Origin: Nitrosomonas sp. Nm132
Lineage (GTDB): Bacteria > Pseudomonadota > Gammaproteobacteria > Burkholderiales > Nitrosomonadaceae
Length of the DNA: 64,000 nucleotides
Assembly (NCBI RefSeq): GCF_900100485.1
Contig: NZ_FNDH01000001.1
Location: 152,970-216,969 of the forward strand
Direction: 5' to 3'
Both the position numbers and the translations under genes were made by a program. The notes beneath the pieces are model-generated. The model was given only the letters and a program-made list of their open reading frames with translations, searched no databases and was not told the DNA's origin. Shown one piece after another: positions 19,709 to 29,391 of this stretch. Each line of letters begins with the position of its first letter. Positions within the stretch are counted from its first letter, which is position 1.

Positions 19709-20723
19709 ACACCAGCAGTTCGTTCCGATAATTGATTTGCAAATTTGCGTATGTTTGCCATGACTGTTCGGAGGACAACAACGAAAGTGGAGATGGCGAA
19801 TGGCGCATGGCAAGAGGAACGAATCGGGCGGATTTGGTATTGCCGGAATCTCATAGACAGATGCTGACCGAATTGAGCGGATCAAGGGCGGCACCTGCAC
19901 GCGAGGTAGAGCTCGCCAAGATATTGCTGCGATATGCGGAGGGGATTTCGATTTCCGATATCCAGCGGCAGGTTGGTATCTCCCGTCCGACTATATAAAT
20001 GTATCGACAAGGCGCTTGCTGCGGGCGTTCCTGTGGGCTTGAAAGATACCTTTCACCGCCCCAAGGAGCCGGAGATTCTAGCGGATGCTAAGGCTTGGGT
20101 AGTCAGCCTCGCCTGCACCAAGCCAAAGGATCATGGTTTGGCAGCTGAATTGTGGACTCTGTCAGCGCTGATGAGAAGCCCGGCGTGCAAGCGATCGGCC
20201 TGACTACCCCAGACCTTCCATCCGTACCCGGCAGGGAAACATCATTGGCGCGAGATTACGCATATGTTCGCTTGGTACCCTGTCCATCCTGGCGGCGCTC
20301 GATTTGCATACGGGGGAAATCATCGCCAACGTGGAGTCGAAGCACCGCAGCCGCGAGTTTATTGATCTGCTCAAGCGTTTGGACGCTCATTACCCTGCTG
20401 ATGACGTTATTCGTGTGGTGCTCGACAATCACTCAGCTCATATTTCCAAGGAAACGATGGCTTATTTGGCGAGCCGTCCGGGGCGTTTCGAATATGTTCA
20501 TACACCCAAACATGGTTCATGGCTGAATCTTATAGAGTGTGCCTTTTCCAAGACGACTCGTACCTTTCTTCGCCATATTCGGGTCTCGTCAAAGGAAGAA
20601 CTCAAAGAGCGAATCCTCAAAGGTATTGCGGAGTTTAACGAAATACCGGCTTCATTACGTTGGAGAAAGTTCGATTTGGGGCTTGTTTAATTTGCAATTG
20701 TTTTAACGGAACGATCTACTGGT
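19709..20723 (+). mobile_element. Decayed IS630-family element with TA duplication
   Basis: The ends carry imperfect inverted repeats: CCAGCAGTTCGTTCCG at the left and the complement of CCAGTAGATCGTTCCG at the right, continuing into ATTGCAAATT-like sequence. TA dinucleotides at 19707-19708 and 20724-20725 flank it, as expected for IS630/Tc1-type insertion. The transposase inside is broken by frameshifts. The right end lies inside the last codons of the ankyrin gene and provides its stop codon. Confidence 0.8.
19732..20690 (+). pseudogene. IS630-family transposase, multiple frameshifts
   Basis: Three frames together give an IS630-type transposase. The N-terminal HTH part (19732-19998) ends with ISDIQRQVGISRPTI, a middle part (about 19990-20203) has HRPKEPEILADAKAWVVSLA, and the DDE part (20304-20690) carries VVLDNHSAHISKETMAYLA and TPKHGSWLNLIECAFSK with catalytic Asp and Glu. 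At least two frame breaks (near 19995 and 20150-20280) inactivate it. Confidence 0.88.
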
Positions 20724-21474
20724 TAGCACCTGCTTTCTGCAGAAGATCAATGGCACCCTTATGATCGTATTTTTTTGCCAGCAATAATGCGGTTGCACCA
20801 TTTTCTGCCTTAGCATTAATTTCCGCACCCACAGCAAGTAGTGTCATTATTGCTCCCTGATGACCATTTTGTGCGGCCAGCATTAATGCAGTCGCACCAT
20901 TTCTTGCTTTACTATTCACATGGGCGTTTGCTTGCAGCAAATACTGAATCACGATTTGGTTACCCATTTGTGATGCCAACATGAGCGCTGTAACACCTTT
21001 ATCTGTCGCTGCATTAACATCAGCATTCATCTCGAGCAATAAGCGCACGATCTCCATGTGATTTCTTTGGGATGCCAGCATCAATGCGGTCATCCCATCG
21101 TCAGTAACCGCATTTATATCCGCACCAGCAGCAAGTAACGTTCGTACGACACCTGAACGATCATCTTGTGCCGCCAGCATGAGTACAGTCCGGCCTTGGT
21201 CTGCCTTCAAATTTGCGTTCACTCCGGAAGCAAGCAGAAGCTTGACGACACTTTCGTGGCCATTCTGCACCGACTTAACCAATGCCGTCTCTCTATCGCG
21301 CATCTCGTGACTTTTCTCAGATTGAGCAAGCAGTTCTTTAACTTGAGATAAGCTACCGCGCGCAGCTGCATTGATCAGATCGCTATTCTCTAAGCTAGCC
21401 AATGCATGATTTGAAAGATGCAGCAATCCTATCAGCGCGCATAACGTATATAAGCTATTCTTTGACCAGGGCAT
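20716..21474 (-). CDS. Exported ankyrin-repeat protein
   Basis: A signal peptide (hydrophobic core LYTLCALIGLLHLSNHALA) is followed by about six ankyrin repeats of 33 residues, such as GRTVLMLAAQDDRSGVVRTL and GATALMLAAQNGHQGAIMTL. It is probably a periplasmic protein-binding scaffold. The gene stands apart from its neighbours. Its last codons (…GAN-Q-stop) cross into the right terminal repeat of the IS630 element, so the original C-terminus may have been longer or different. Function unknown. Confidence 0.85.
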   Translation of the reverse strand: MPWSKNSLYTLCALIGLLHLSNHALASLENSDLINAAARGSLSQVKELLAQSEKSHEMRDRETALVKSVQNGHESVVKLLLASGVNANLKADQGRTVLMLAAQDDRSGVVRTLLAAGADINAVTDDGMTALMLASQRNHMEIVRLLLEMNADVNAATDKGVTALMLASQMGNQIVIQYLLQANAHVNSKARNGATALMLAAQNGHQGAIMTLLAVGAEINAKAENGATALLLAKKYDHKGAIDLLQKAGANQ

Positions 21475-21570
21475 TTTTTTGTTTCTCCTTCTCTATATTG
21501 AATTCACCCAACGCAGGAACCGAGATCAGTTTTCTAGAATCCTCTGTCACCTACCCAAAAAAAATGACTT

Positions 21571-22692
21571 TCAATTTTCATTAATGGCAAACAGTCGCTG
21601 GTATTCCTTTATTGCAAAACGATCAGTCATGCCTGCGATATAGTCAGCAATAGCCTGATGTCCATATTGAGAAAATTTAATCTGATATGCTACAGGAAGC
21701 AGCCGAATATCTGAGTTAAACGCATTGAATAACATTTTAATCGTATTTTGCGCTTTATTACTCATGCGTATTACTTGAAAATGCCGATAAAGATTCTCAC
21801 GCAAAAAGCTTTTTAATTCCTGCTGCTCCTGCTTTATTATTTCGCTGAATCCAATCAGGCATGGTGCTGATCGCACTGCATCCGGGTCATCTGGCCGCAT
21901 ATTTTCGATATTGATTTTACTTTGTAGCGTTAAATCTATAGCGAGACTATTAATCATGCCACGAATCGTTTCATGAATTAAACGTCGACCGACAATATCG
22001 GGGTAGTTTTTTTTCGCCTGGCGCAAATGTCTGGAAAATATCTCCACCTCTTCCAGTTGAACCAAGGTTATCAGGCCAGAACGTAATCCATCGTCCACGT
22101 CATGATTATTATACGCAATCTCATCGGCAAGATTGGCAAGCTGCGCTTCCAGAGAAGGTCTTTGGTTGATTAGAAAACGTGCCCCCACTTCACCCAGTTT
22201 CTTGGCATTTTTCCTGGAAGCATGCTTGAGAATGCCTTCACGGGTTTCAAAACATAAATTCAAACCATCGAAAGCACCATAACGTTCTTCAAGCACATCA
22301 ACCACCCTTAAAGACTGCAGATTATGCTCAAAGCCACCATATTCCTTCATGCAATCATTCAAAGCATCCTGCCCTGCGTGGCCAAAAGGCGTGTGCCCCA
22401 AATCATGAGCCAGCGCTATCGCTTCAACCAAATCCTCATTCAGCTGTAAATTTCGTGCAATAGAACGTCCAATTTGGGCCACTTCCAGACTATGTGTCAA
22501 GCGCGTGCGAAACAAATCTCCTTCATGGTTAACGAACACCTGCGTTTTATACTCGAGTCGCCGGAAAGCTGTTGAATGAATCACGCGATCACGATCACGC
22601 TGAAATTCACTTCGACCTGAAGGAGCTGCTTCTTTGATGAGACGTCCGCGCGAATTGGTAGATGATACTGCGTAAGGTGCCAAATCACTCAT
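21571..22692 (-). CDS. dgt: Deoxyguanosinetriphosphate triphosphohydrolase-like HD protein
   Basis: The 373-aa HD-domain protein belongs to the dGTPase (type 2) family that hydrolyses dNTPs to nucleosides and triphosphate. Metal ligands are visible in [15 protein letters not shown] and [13 protein letters not shown], with the later Asp in [18 protein letters not shown]. The N-terminal SRGRLIKE and [20 protein letters not shown] are family hallmarks. It overlaps aroB by 8 bp, the common betaproteobacterial aroK-aroB-dgt arrangement. Substrate range cannot be read from the sequence. Confidence 0.94.
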   Translation of the reverse strand: MSDLAPYAVSSTNSRGRLIKEAAPSGRSEFQRDRDRVIHSTAFRRLEYKTQVFVNHEGDLFRTRLTHSLEVAQIGRSIARNLQLNEDLVEAIALAHDLGHTPFGHAGQDALNDCMKEYGGFEHNLQSLRVVDVLEERYGAFDGLNLCFETREGILKHASRKNAKKLGEVGARFLINQRPSLEAQLANLADEIAYNNHDVDDGLRSGLITLVQLEEVEIFSRHLRQAKKNYPDIVGRRLIHETIRGMINSLAIDLTLQSKINIENMRPDDPDAVRSAPCLIGFSEIIKQEQQELKSFLRENLYRHFQVIRMSNKAQNTIKMLFNAFNSDIRLLPVAYQIKFSQYGHQAIADYIAGMTDRFAIKEYQRLFAINEN

Positions 22693-23794
22693 TTGCCATG
22701 CAAGTTAGCAATGTCTCTGTCAGGGTCAATGCGGGCACATCATGACTCATGATCGCCTCACCAATACGCTTTAGCAGAATAAAACGCACTCTCCCTCCCT
22801 CTACTTTTTTATCAAGCTTCATCAAGCTCAAGTAATCATCTGGAGAAAGTTTAGGCGCAATGATTGGCAGCCCTGCCATTTGAAATACTCCGCATATGCG
22901 CTCGAAATCACTTTCACTGATAAACTCCAGCTGTTTTGACAGCGCTGCCGCCATGATGGTGCCAGCAGCAACCGCTTCCCCGTGCAACCACACACCGTAG
23001 CCCATGGCGTTTTCAATTGCATGGCCAAAAGTATGGCCAAGATTGAGTAATGACCGCACGCCACTTTCATGCTCATCAGCGGCAACGATCTCTGCTTTAA
23101 TCTCGCAACTGCGGCGAATCGCTTTACCCAGAATGTCGGCATCGCGCGCAATCAGCCTGGTCATGTTTTGTTCCAACCATGTAAAAAAATGAGCATCGCG
23201 TATTAAACCGTATTTGATCACTTCAGCAATCCCGGCTCGCAGCTCTCTGTCAGGTAGGGTGTTAAGCGTAGCGCTATCCGTCAACACCACTCGGGGTTGA
23301 TAAAACGCACCTATCATATTCTTACCCAGCGGATGGTTAATGCCTGTCTTACCACCCACCGAAGAATCTACTTGCGCGAGTAATGTAGTGGGAATCTGGA
23401 TAAAAGGCACACCTCGCAAATAGGCTGCTGCCGCAAACCCCGTCAGATCACCGATCACCCCGCCTCCTAATGCAATGAGCGTAGTTTTTCGCTCACAACG
23501 CTGCTCCAGCAAAGCATCAAAAATTAAATTTAATGTTTGCCAATTTTTATGATCCTCACCATCAGGCAGAATAATTGCATTCGAGATGACATCATGCCTC
23601 TCGAGCGCAGTACGCAGTCTATCCAGATAAAAAGGGGCCACAGTGGTATTGGTCACAATCGCAACCCGTTTTTGTGGCAAATGGGGCAATAATAAATCCA
23701 CCCGCTCTAATATCCCATTACCAATGTGGATGGGATAGCTTCGATCCTGTTCAGCAGAAAATAACGCTACTTTAACAGTTTGCATATGATTCAT
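22685..23794 (-). CDS. aroB: 3-dehydroquinate synthase
   Basis: AroB converts DAHP to 3-dehydroquinate, the second step of the shikimate pathway. NAD-binding and metal-site segments are visible: [49 protein letters not shown], and the metal-ligand His residues in [12 protein letters not shown] and WLHGEAVA. Two ATG codons (23794 and 23785) could serve as start; neither has a clear ribosome-binding site. Length of 366-369 aa is normal. It follows aroK by 42 bp and overlaps dgt. Confidence 0.97.
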   Translation of the reverse strand: MNHMQTVKVALFSAEQDRSYPIHIGNGILERVDLLLPHLPQKRVAIVTNTTVAPFYLDRLRTALERHDVISNAIILPDGEDHKNWQTLNLIFDALLEQRCERKTTLIALGGGVIGDLTGFAAAAYLRGVPFIQIPTTLLAQVDSSVGGKTGINHPLGKNMIGAFYQPRVVLTDSATLNTLPDRELRAGIAEVIKYGLIRDAHFFTWLEQNMTRLIARDADILGKAIRRSCEIKAEIVAADEHESGVRSLLNLGHTFGHAIENAMGYGVWLHGEAVAAGTIMAAALSKQLEFISESDFERICGVFQMAGLPIIAPKLSPDDYLSLMKLDKKVEGGRVRFILLKRIGEAIMSHDVPALTLTETLLTCMANE

Positions 23795-23836
23795 ATGAAG
23801 TAATTAATCTCAGAGAAAAACTTGGTCAACTGGAAT

Positions 23837-24478
23837 TTATAATTTATCTGATTGATAAACCGCTCCTGTACTTTTTTTCCGATTTACCACCTCAGCCCGG
23901 ATCTTCTTTAGTTTGAAGAAGAGCAGTTTCCGGGCTAGCCTCTGTACCAGTGAGCGCACCCCTTGTTTTCCGCTATCGACAATAATATGTGCCGTCTCGC
24001 GGTACAAGGCATCGCGTTGTGCATGCAACTCTGTTAATCTGGCATGCAGGCCCCCAGCCTGAAGTAACGGCCTGTTTTTATCAGAACGCGTCCTGCGCTG
24101 CAATTCATTCACGGACGCACTCAAATAAACCACGATACCATGCTGTTTTAGCAAGGCACGATTGCCAGCACTCAACACTGCCCCTCCACCGGTAGCCAGC
24201 ACAATATTCTCTGCTTGCACCAGTTCTTGTAGCACCTCTGTTTCACGCCTACGAAACCCAGCTTCCCCTTCAATTTCAAAAATCAAAGGAATCTTAACGC
24301 CGGTACGCTGCTGAATTTCATGATCCGAATCGACAAACGTTTTACCCATGTAATTTGCCAGCATTTTACCAATGGTCGTTTTCCCGGCACCCATCATCCC
24401 TACAAGAATAACATTTCCCTGTAAGAACTTTACATCATGATTTTTTTTGGCTGTCTTGATTAATTGCATAAGAACCAT
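23837..24478 (-). CDS. aroK: Shikimate kinase
   Basis: AroK phosphorylates shikimate with ATP. The P-loop GMMGAGKTTIGK, the shikimate-binding DSDHEIQQRTG, the central GEAGFRRRETEVL, the ATGGGAVL motif and the lid Arg segment RTRSDKNRPLL are all present. The protein is about 30-40 residues longer than E. coli AroK, with an N-terminal extension (MVLMQLIKTAKKNHDVK) and a basic tail; ATG 24469 is an alternative start. It heads the aroK-aroB-dgt operon. Confidence 0.96.
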   Translation of the reverse strand: MVLMQLIKTAKKNHDVKFLQGNVILVGMMGAGKTTIGKMLANYMGKTFVDSDHEIQQRTGVKIPLIFEIEGEAGFRRRETEVLQELVQAENIVLATGGGAVLSAGNRALLKQHGIVVYLSASVNELQRRTRSDKNRPLLQAGGLHARLTELHAQRDALYRETAHIIVDSGKQGVRSLVQRLARKLLFFKLKKIRAEVVNRKKSTGAVYQSDKL

Positions 24479-24515
24479 TGTATCGGAAATATTTCCACCT
24501 ACGCAGGGATTCCGG

Positions 24516-24700
24516 TCAGTCCATAAAAAATTTTTCCCATTTCTTCTTTACGGATGACTGATGCCGATTTCCAGCGAGCCAGGAAAAAAATAACGGAACA
24601 AAAATAGGCGCAACAAAAGCAGCCAGTATCATTCCACCGATCACCCCTGCCCCATCGATTGCCGTGCAGCTGAGCCCGCCCCAGACACGATCACCAGAGG
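24516..24700 (-). pseudogene. C-terminal remnant of an RND efflux transporter
   Basis: About 50 codons, containing GAGVIGGMILAAFVAPIFVP and LFFSWL, match the last transmembrane helix of AcrB/MexB-type pumps (compare the GVMGGMVTATVLAIFFVP pattern). The rest of the roughly 1000-residue pump is absent. The frame upstream runs into the terminal repeat of the MITE at 24706, which supplies an ATG by chance. It is a gene fossil, not an expressed pump. Confidence 0.7.
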
Positions 24701-24705
24701 AATAA

Positions 24706-24869
24706 CCCGAATATTTCATAAATTCGCGTGATGATCACGCAGGATTTTGATTAATAGGAAAGTTTTGAGAAAGAGGGGGGGGTAGTGATTCATACACCCG
24801 ACTGAGCAAAATCTTTCTTATTAATCAAAAGACAAGTGAGGGCACGTGCCAATTTATGAAATATTCGGG
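24706..24869. mobile_element. 164-bp MITE-like element flanked by ATAA
   Basis: The ends are a 19-bp perfect inverted repeat, CCCGAATATTTCATAAATT at the left and its complement at the right. Pairing continues imperfectly inwards (GATTTTGATTAATAGGAAAG against TTTTGATTAATAAGAAAG), so most of the element can fold into one long hairpin. ATAA at 24702-24705 and 24870-24873 is a 4-bp target duplication. No coding capacity. It sits between the RND remnant and the iscR promoter, ending 46 bp before the first IscR-like site. Confidence 0.85.
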
Positions 24870-24914
24870 ATAACGTGGGGAAGTTGTGCGGGCGCCTTAT
24901 TATTAACCATTATT

Positions 24915-24939
24915 ATAGTTGACTAGTTCAGTCAGGTAT
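24915..24939 (+). promoter_or_regulatory. IscR type 1-like operator, upstream site
   Basis: The 25-bp palindrome ATAGTTGACTAG-TT-CAGTCAGGTAT follows the type 1 IscR pattern (ATAsyyGACTrw...yAGTCrrsTAT), which is bound by [2Fe-2S] IscR in gammaproteobacteria. It lies 64 bp upstream of the iscR start. The site assignment is by pattern. Confidence 0.75.
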
Positions 24940-24942
24940 TAT

Positions 24943-24967
24943 ATAGTTGACAAAATTGATCAAGTAT
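24943..24967 (+). promoter_or_regulatory. IscR type 1-like operator, downstream site, overlapping the promoter
   Basis: The second 25-bp site, ATAGTTGACAAA-A-TTGATCAAGTAT, lies 28 bp (centre to centre) after the first. It contains TTGACA (24947-24952), which has TTATAA (24971-24976) 18 bp downstream, a good sigma70 promoter. IscR binding here would block RNA polymerase, so autorepression of the whole iscR-suf operon is expected. Confidence 0.7.
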
Positions 24968-25002
24968 TACTTATAAACTTTAATTGTACTAAGGAATCTG
25001 GT

Positions 25003-25470
25003 ATGAGACTGACAACGAAAGGACGATTCGCAGTGACAGCACTTTTGGATCTTGCGATGCAGCATAGCAACGGGCCCGTCACACTTGCCGATATCAGTCA
25101 GCGCCAAAAAATTTCACTGTCATATCTTGAGCAATTGTTTGCAAAATTACGCCAACGTGAACTCGTTGACAGTGTGCGGGGCCCCGGCGGCGGTTATTGC
25201 TTAGCTAAGAGTCTAGATCAAGTATCTATAGCGGATATTATTCTTGCTGTCGATGAACCGATCGACAATACGCGATGTGGCGGCAAAGAAAATTGCCTGA
25301 ATGATGGCAAGTGCATGACTCATGATCTATGGGCAGAGCTCAATGACATTATTTTCAATTATCTTGGTGGCGTAACATTAAAGCGATTGGTTGAGGAGCA
25401 AAAACAACGCGAGCAACAACGTGAGCAAGCTGTTGTCAAATTATACGATTTGCGCGAAGCAGCATTTTAG
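25003..25470 (+). CDS. iscR: Rrf2-family Fe-S regulator IscR
   Basis: The winged-helix protein begins MRLTTKGRFAVTALLDLAM, as IscR does. It carries Cys92, Cys98 and Cys104 (RCGGKENCLNDGKC) followed by His107, the exact cluster-ligand positions of E. coli IscR. A recognition-helix region (ISLSYLEQLFAKLR) and wing (GPGGGYCLA) are present. ATG 25003 is chosen because AAGGA lies just upstream; an in-frame upstream ATG would place the N-terminus inside the operators. It leads the suf operon and probably represses it when Fe-S supply is sufficient. Confidence 0.95.
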   Translation: MRLTTKGRFAVTALLDLAMQHSNGPVTLADISQRQKISLSYLEQLFAKLRQRELVDSVRGPGGGYCLAKSLDQVSIADIILAVDEPIDNTRCGGKENCLNDGKCMTHDLWAELNDIIFNYLGGVTLKRLVEEQKQREQQREQAVVKLYDLREAAF

Positions 25471-25503
25471 TTTTACTAATTTATAGAGTTATAGAGAGAA
25501 ATC

Positions 25504-25857
25504 ATGGCGATCACATTGACCGAGCGCGCAGCCAAACAAATCCAGCAACAACTGGCAAAACGCGGTAAGGGATTAGCCTTACGGGTAGGTATAAAAAAAT
25601 CCGGATGCTCCGGCTTTACTTATATTTTTGATTATGCTGATGAGATGCAAGAAAACGACCAGCTCTTTGAGTCGTATGACGCAAGGATCATCGTGAAACA
25701 CGATAATCTATCTTATTTCGATGGATCGGAAATCGATTTCGTCAAAGAAGGTCTAAATAGCACATTCAAATTTAATAATCCCAATATTGAAAATGCATGT
25801 GGCTGTGGTGAGAGCTTCAGTCTCAAATCATCTGAAGAGTCTAAGGAAAATATATAA
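25504..25857 (+). CDS. sufA: A-type Fe-S carrier SufA/IscA
   Basis: A-type carriers accept Fe-S clusters from the scaffold and pass them to apoproteins. The three ligand cysteines are at Cys35 ([10 protein letters not shown]), Cys99 and Cys101 ([11 protein letters not shown]). The 117-aa length and the LTERAAKQI start fit. It lies 33 bp after iscR, with GAGAGAAATC upstream of its ATG, and sufB begins 2 bp after its stop. Confidence 0.95.
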   Translation: MAITLTERAAKQIQQQLAKRGKGLALRVGIKKSGCSGFTYIFDYADEMQENDQLFESYDARIIVKHDNLSYFDGSEIDFVKEGLNSTFKFNNPNIENACGCGESFSLKSSEESKENI

Positions 25858-25859
25858 AA

Positions 25860-27296
25860 ATGAGTGCTGTACTACAAAATCTTGTAAACCAGCCATACAG
25901 GCATGGTTTCGTCACAGAAATAGAATCTGATATTGCACCCAAAGGACTTAACGAAGAAATCATCCGATTGATCTCATCTAAAAAAAATGAGCCTGAATGG
26001 CTGCTTGCATTCCGGCTGCAGGCTTATGAAAAATGGCTCAGCATGACGGAGCCGCGATGGCAAAATGTCAAGTATCCAGAAATTGACTTTCAATCAATTA
26101 GCTATTACTCGGCACCCAAGCCAAAAAAGAAACTAGCCAGCATGGATGAGGTAGATCCCGAGCTGCTACGTACCTTTGAGAAGTTGGGCGTGCCCATGCA
26201 TGAACGAGCGGCTCTTGCAGGCGTAGCCGTCGATGTAATTTTTGATAGTGTATCCGTTGCAACGACTTATAAAGAAAAGCTCGCTGAAGTGGGGATTATT
26301 TTTTGCTCGATTTCAGAAGCTGTACACACCCATCCAGAACTAGTTAAACAATACCTCGGAACTGTCGTGCCGACTGGCGACAATTTCTATGCAGCTCTTA
26401 ATTCGGCGGTATTTACCGATGGTTCATTTTGCTTCATCCCCAAAGGTGTCAAATGCCCAATGGATTTGTCGACTTATTTTCGGATCAACACTGAAGGATC
26501 GGGGCAATTCGAACGCACACTGATCATTGCTGAAGAAGGCGCTTCTGTTTCCTATCTTGAAGGATGCACCGCACCCCGATTTGATACCAATCAATTGCAT
26601 GCTGCCGTCGTTGAACTGATTGCACTGGATAATGCCGAAATCAAATACTCGACTGTTCAAAACTGGTATGCAGGTGATGAAAAAGGCGTTGGGGGTATTT
26701 ATAATTTTGTTACTAAACGTGGCCTGGCAAAAGGAGTTAATTCACGTATCTCTTGGACCCAGGTTGAAACAGGCTCGGCGATTACCTGGAAATATCCTTC
26801 CTGCATTTTACGTGGTGACAATTCAGTTGGAGAATTCTATTCGGTTGCTGTCACCAACAATTATCAGCAGGCCGATACGGGCACAAAAATGATTCATATC
26901 GGAAGAAATACGCGCAGCACCATTGTCAGCAAAAGTATTTCAGCAGGACATTCCAATAGTAGTTATCGTGGATTGGTAAGAGTTGCACCTACTGCCGAGA
27001 ATGCTCGTAATTACTCACAATGTGATTCGATGCTCATTGGCGATCAATGCGGCGCCAATACTTTTCCTTATATCCAGGTCAATAACAATAGCGCTAAAGT
27101 CGAGCATGAAGCATCCACATCAAAGATTGGCGAAGATCAGCTTTTCTATTTCTTACAGCGCGGCATTGGTGCTGAAGAAGCTGTATCAATGATTATCAAT
27201 GGATTCTGTAAAGAAGTTTTTCAGCAGTTACCTATGGAGTTTGCGGTTGAAGCAACGAAACTACTCAGTTTTAAATTGGAAGGAAGTGTCGGATGA
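25860..27296 (+). CDS. sufB: Fe-S cluster assembly scaffold SufB
   Basis: SufB forms the SufBCD scaffold on which the cluster is built. The beta-helix core carries hallmark stretches [33 protein letters not shown], and the C-terminal [24 protein letters not shown] segment (here [20 protein letters not shown]). A conserved Cys in [15 protein letters not shown] is a candidate cluster or persulfide site. Length of 478 aa is typical. It overlaps sufC by 4 bp (ATGA). Confidence 0.97.
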   Translation: MSAVLQNLVNQPYRHGFVTEIESDIAPKGLNEEIIRLISSKKNEPEWLLAFRLQAYEKWLSMTEPRWQNVKYPEIDFQSISYYSAPKPKKKLASMDEVDPELLRTFEKLGVPMHERAALAGVAVDVIFDSVSVATTYKEKLAEVGIIFCSISEAVHTHPELVKQYLGTVVPTGDNFYAALNSAVFTDGSFCFIPKGVKCPMDLSTYFRINTEGSGQFERTLIIAEEGASVSYLEGCTAPRFDTNQLHAAVVELIALDNAEIKYSTVQNWYAGDEKGVGGIYNFVTKRGLAKGVNSRISWTQVETGSAITWKYPSCILRGDNSVGEFYSVAVTNNYQQADTGTKMIHIGRNTRSTIVSKSISAGHSNSSYRGLVRVAPTAENARNYSQCDSMLIGDQCGANTFPYIQVNNNSAKVEHEASTSKIGEDQLFYFLQRGIGAEEAVSMIINGFCKEVFQQLPMEFAVEATKLLSFKLEGSVG

Positions 27297-28090
27297 TTGA
27301 TCAGAACAGTAAAACACTCCTTGAGGTGCGAGGCTTACATGCAAATGTAAGCGGCATTGAGATCCTTAAAGGTGTCGATCTCACAGTCAGAAGTGGGGAA
27401 ATACATGCAATCATGGGGATCAATGGATCTGGCAAAAGCACATTTGCCAAAATTCTCGCTGGCCACCCTGCTTACGAAGTCACTGCGGGCACTATTATCT
27501 TCAACGATCGAAATCTCTTTGATCTTGACCCAGAAGAACGGGCTCGTGCCGGCGTGTTCCTGGCATTTCAATATCCAATTGAAATACCAGGCGTCGCTAA
27601 TAATCAATTCTTGCGGTTAGCATACAACACGGTTCAATCCCAACGTGGCAAAGAAGAGCTTGATCCTCTTGAATTTGATGATTTTGTGCGAGAAAAAATG
27701 AAATTGCTCGAAATGAGCCCAGATTTTCTGGATCGTAGCGTCAATGAGGGATTCTCGGGTGGAGAGAAAAAACGTAATGAAATTTTACAAATGGCATTGC
27801 TCGAACCGAAGCTCGCCATTTTGGATGAAACTGATTCGGGGCTTGATATTGATGCGCTCAGGATTGTTGCCAATGGCGTGAACCAGCTTACTAATAAAGA
27901 TAACGCAACCATTCTGGTTACGCATTACCAGCGCCTGCTTGATTATATTGTGCCTGATTATGTACACGTGATGGAATCTGGGCGGATCATCAAAACAAGC
28001 GGTAAAGAACTTGCCAAGGAACTGGAAGCACATGGCTATGATTGGATAAATGCCGATGACGGCTGCAGTACAACAGGAGTACGGGCATGA
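27293..28090 (+). CDS. sufC: Fe-S assembly ATPase SufC
   Basis: SufC is the ABC-type ATPase of the SufBCD complex. Walker A is GINGSGKST (about 43-51), the signature is [12 protein letters not shown] (Phe in place of the usual Leu), and Walker [17 protein letters not shown] has the family-typical extended D-loop. The 265-aa protein overlaps sufB and sufD by 4 bp each, so the three subunits are translationally coupled. Confidence 0.97.
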   Translation: MIDQNSKTLLEVRGLHANVSGIEILKGVDLTVRSGEIHAIMGINGSGKSTFAKILAGHPAYEVTAGTIIFNDRNLFDLDPEERARAGVFLAFQYPIEIPGVANNQFLRLAYNTVQSQRGKEELDPLEFDDFVREKMKLLEMSPDFLDRSVNEGFSGGEKKRNEILQMALLEPKLAILDETDSGLDIDALRIVANGVNQLTNKDNATILVTHYQRLLDYIVPDYVHVMESGRIIKTSGKELAKELEAHGYDWINADDGCSTTGVRA

Positions 28091-29388
28091 ATACAATGAT
28101 CAGCAATGGTTATCTTGAAAACCTCATTCGATCATGGCAGAAACCAGCAGCAGCTTCATTATCCTGGTTTGATCAACTGCGTGCAAACGCAATGGATAAC
28201 GTCAATACGCTCAGGATGCCAACAACTCACGATGAAGAATGGCGTTTTACTGACATTTCGCCCCTTAGTCGCCTGCCTTATCCAGCAGCATATGCTGCAC
28301 CACAACTGCAATCTTCAGACATTAAACATTGCTATCTCGCAGAAGCTATCTGTCGCCTGGTATTTGTAGACGGTCAATATGCACCTGATCTATCGAATAT
28401 TTCTAATAATGCAGGTGCTATTATTGGCAATTTATCATCGCTCGTTGCTGCTCATGGCGACACGATCGCTCGCTATCTTGGTCAACTGGCAGAATTTCAG
28501 AATGATGTTTTTACAGCATTAAATACTGCCTTTCTTCATGATAGCGCCTGCATCATTATCCCGCAGAACGTGTCAGTAACTACTCCGATTCATTTATTAT
28601 TCATTACCACACAAAAAGAAATCACCAGCTACCCGCGATGCCTGTTAATTGCCGAATCTGGGAGCAATGCAACGGTTGTTGAGGATTATGTCACCACTGA
28701 AGAAGCTGCTTATGTTACTAACTCAGTTGTTGAAATGAATCTTGCTGATACAGCGCATGTCAGCCATATTCGCATACAGCGTGATAACCAGCAGGCCTTC
28801 CATATTGGAAATTGCACAGTATCCCTTGCCCAGGCAAGTCAGTATTATTCGGTCAGTATAACGTTGGGAGCTTATATTTCCCGTTATAACCTGAATGTAA
28901 CATTGGCGGGTGAAGGTGCTGAGTGTACAACAGATGGTTTGGTACTGATTTCTGGGCGACAACTTGCCGATACACATACGTTTATTGATCATGTGAAACC
29001 ACATGGCAAGAGCCGCCAGCTACATAAATGTATCGTCGATGGTATGGCGCATGGCGTATTTAATGGAAAAATCATGGTGCGCCCACATGCCCAGTTAACG
29101 GATTCATCGCAATTAAGCCGCAATCTCCTACTGACTAATAAAGCTCGTATCGACACTAAGCCACAACTTGAAATATTTACTGACGATGTCAAATGCGCGC
29201 ATGGCGCTACAGTGGGTCAACTCGACAAAGAAGAAATTTTCTACCTAAAGAGTCGCGGCCTCTCTGATTTGACCGCGCGTAATTTGCTAACTTATGCATT
29301 TGGTGGTGAGGTTATTGATCGTATTTCAATCTCTTCACTCAAAAGAGAACTCGAAGAAATCGTACTTGCAAGAACACAAATATCCTGA
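28087..29388 (+). CDS. sufD: Fe-S assembly protein SufD
   Basis: SufD is the paralogue of SufB that completes the SufBCD scaffold. The C-terminal core shows [40 protein letters not shown] and a SRGL segment followed by [13 protein letters not shown], all SufD hallmarks. The His of CAHGAT is the one implicated in cluster assembly in E. coli. Length of 433 aa is normal. It is followed after 3 bp by sufS. Confidence 0.95.
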   Translation: MNTMISNGYLENLIRSWQKPAAASLSWFDQLRANAMDNVNTLRMPTTHDEEWRFTDISPLSRLPYPAAYAAPQLQSSDIKHCYLAEAICRLVFVDGQYAPDLSNISNNAGAIIGNLSSLVAAHGDTIARYLGQLAEFQNDVFTALNTAFLHDSACIIIPQNVSVTTPIHLLFITTQKEITSYPRCLLIAESGSNATVVEDYVTTEEAAYVTNSVVEMNLADTAHVSHIRIQRDNQQAFHIGNCTVSLAQASQYYSVSITLGAYISRYNLNVTLAGEGAECTTDGLVLISGRQLADTHTFIDHVKPHGKSRQLHKCIVDGMAHGVFNGKIMVRPHAQLTDSSQLSRNLLLTNKARIDTKPQLEIFTDDVKCAHGATVGQLDKEEIFYLKSRGLSDLTARNLLTYAFGGEVIDRISISSLKRELEEIVLARTQIS

Positions 29389-29391
29389 AAC

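Noticed and set aside
23004..24195. Plus-strand frames inside aroB and aroK
   Set aside because: Antisense shadows of conserved enzymes; composition and lack of starts argue against coding.
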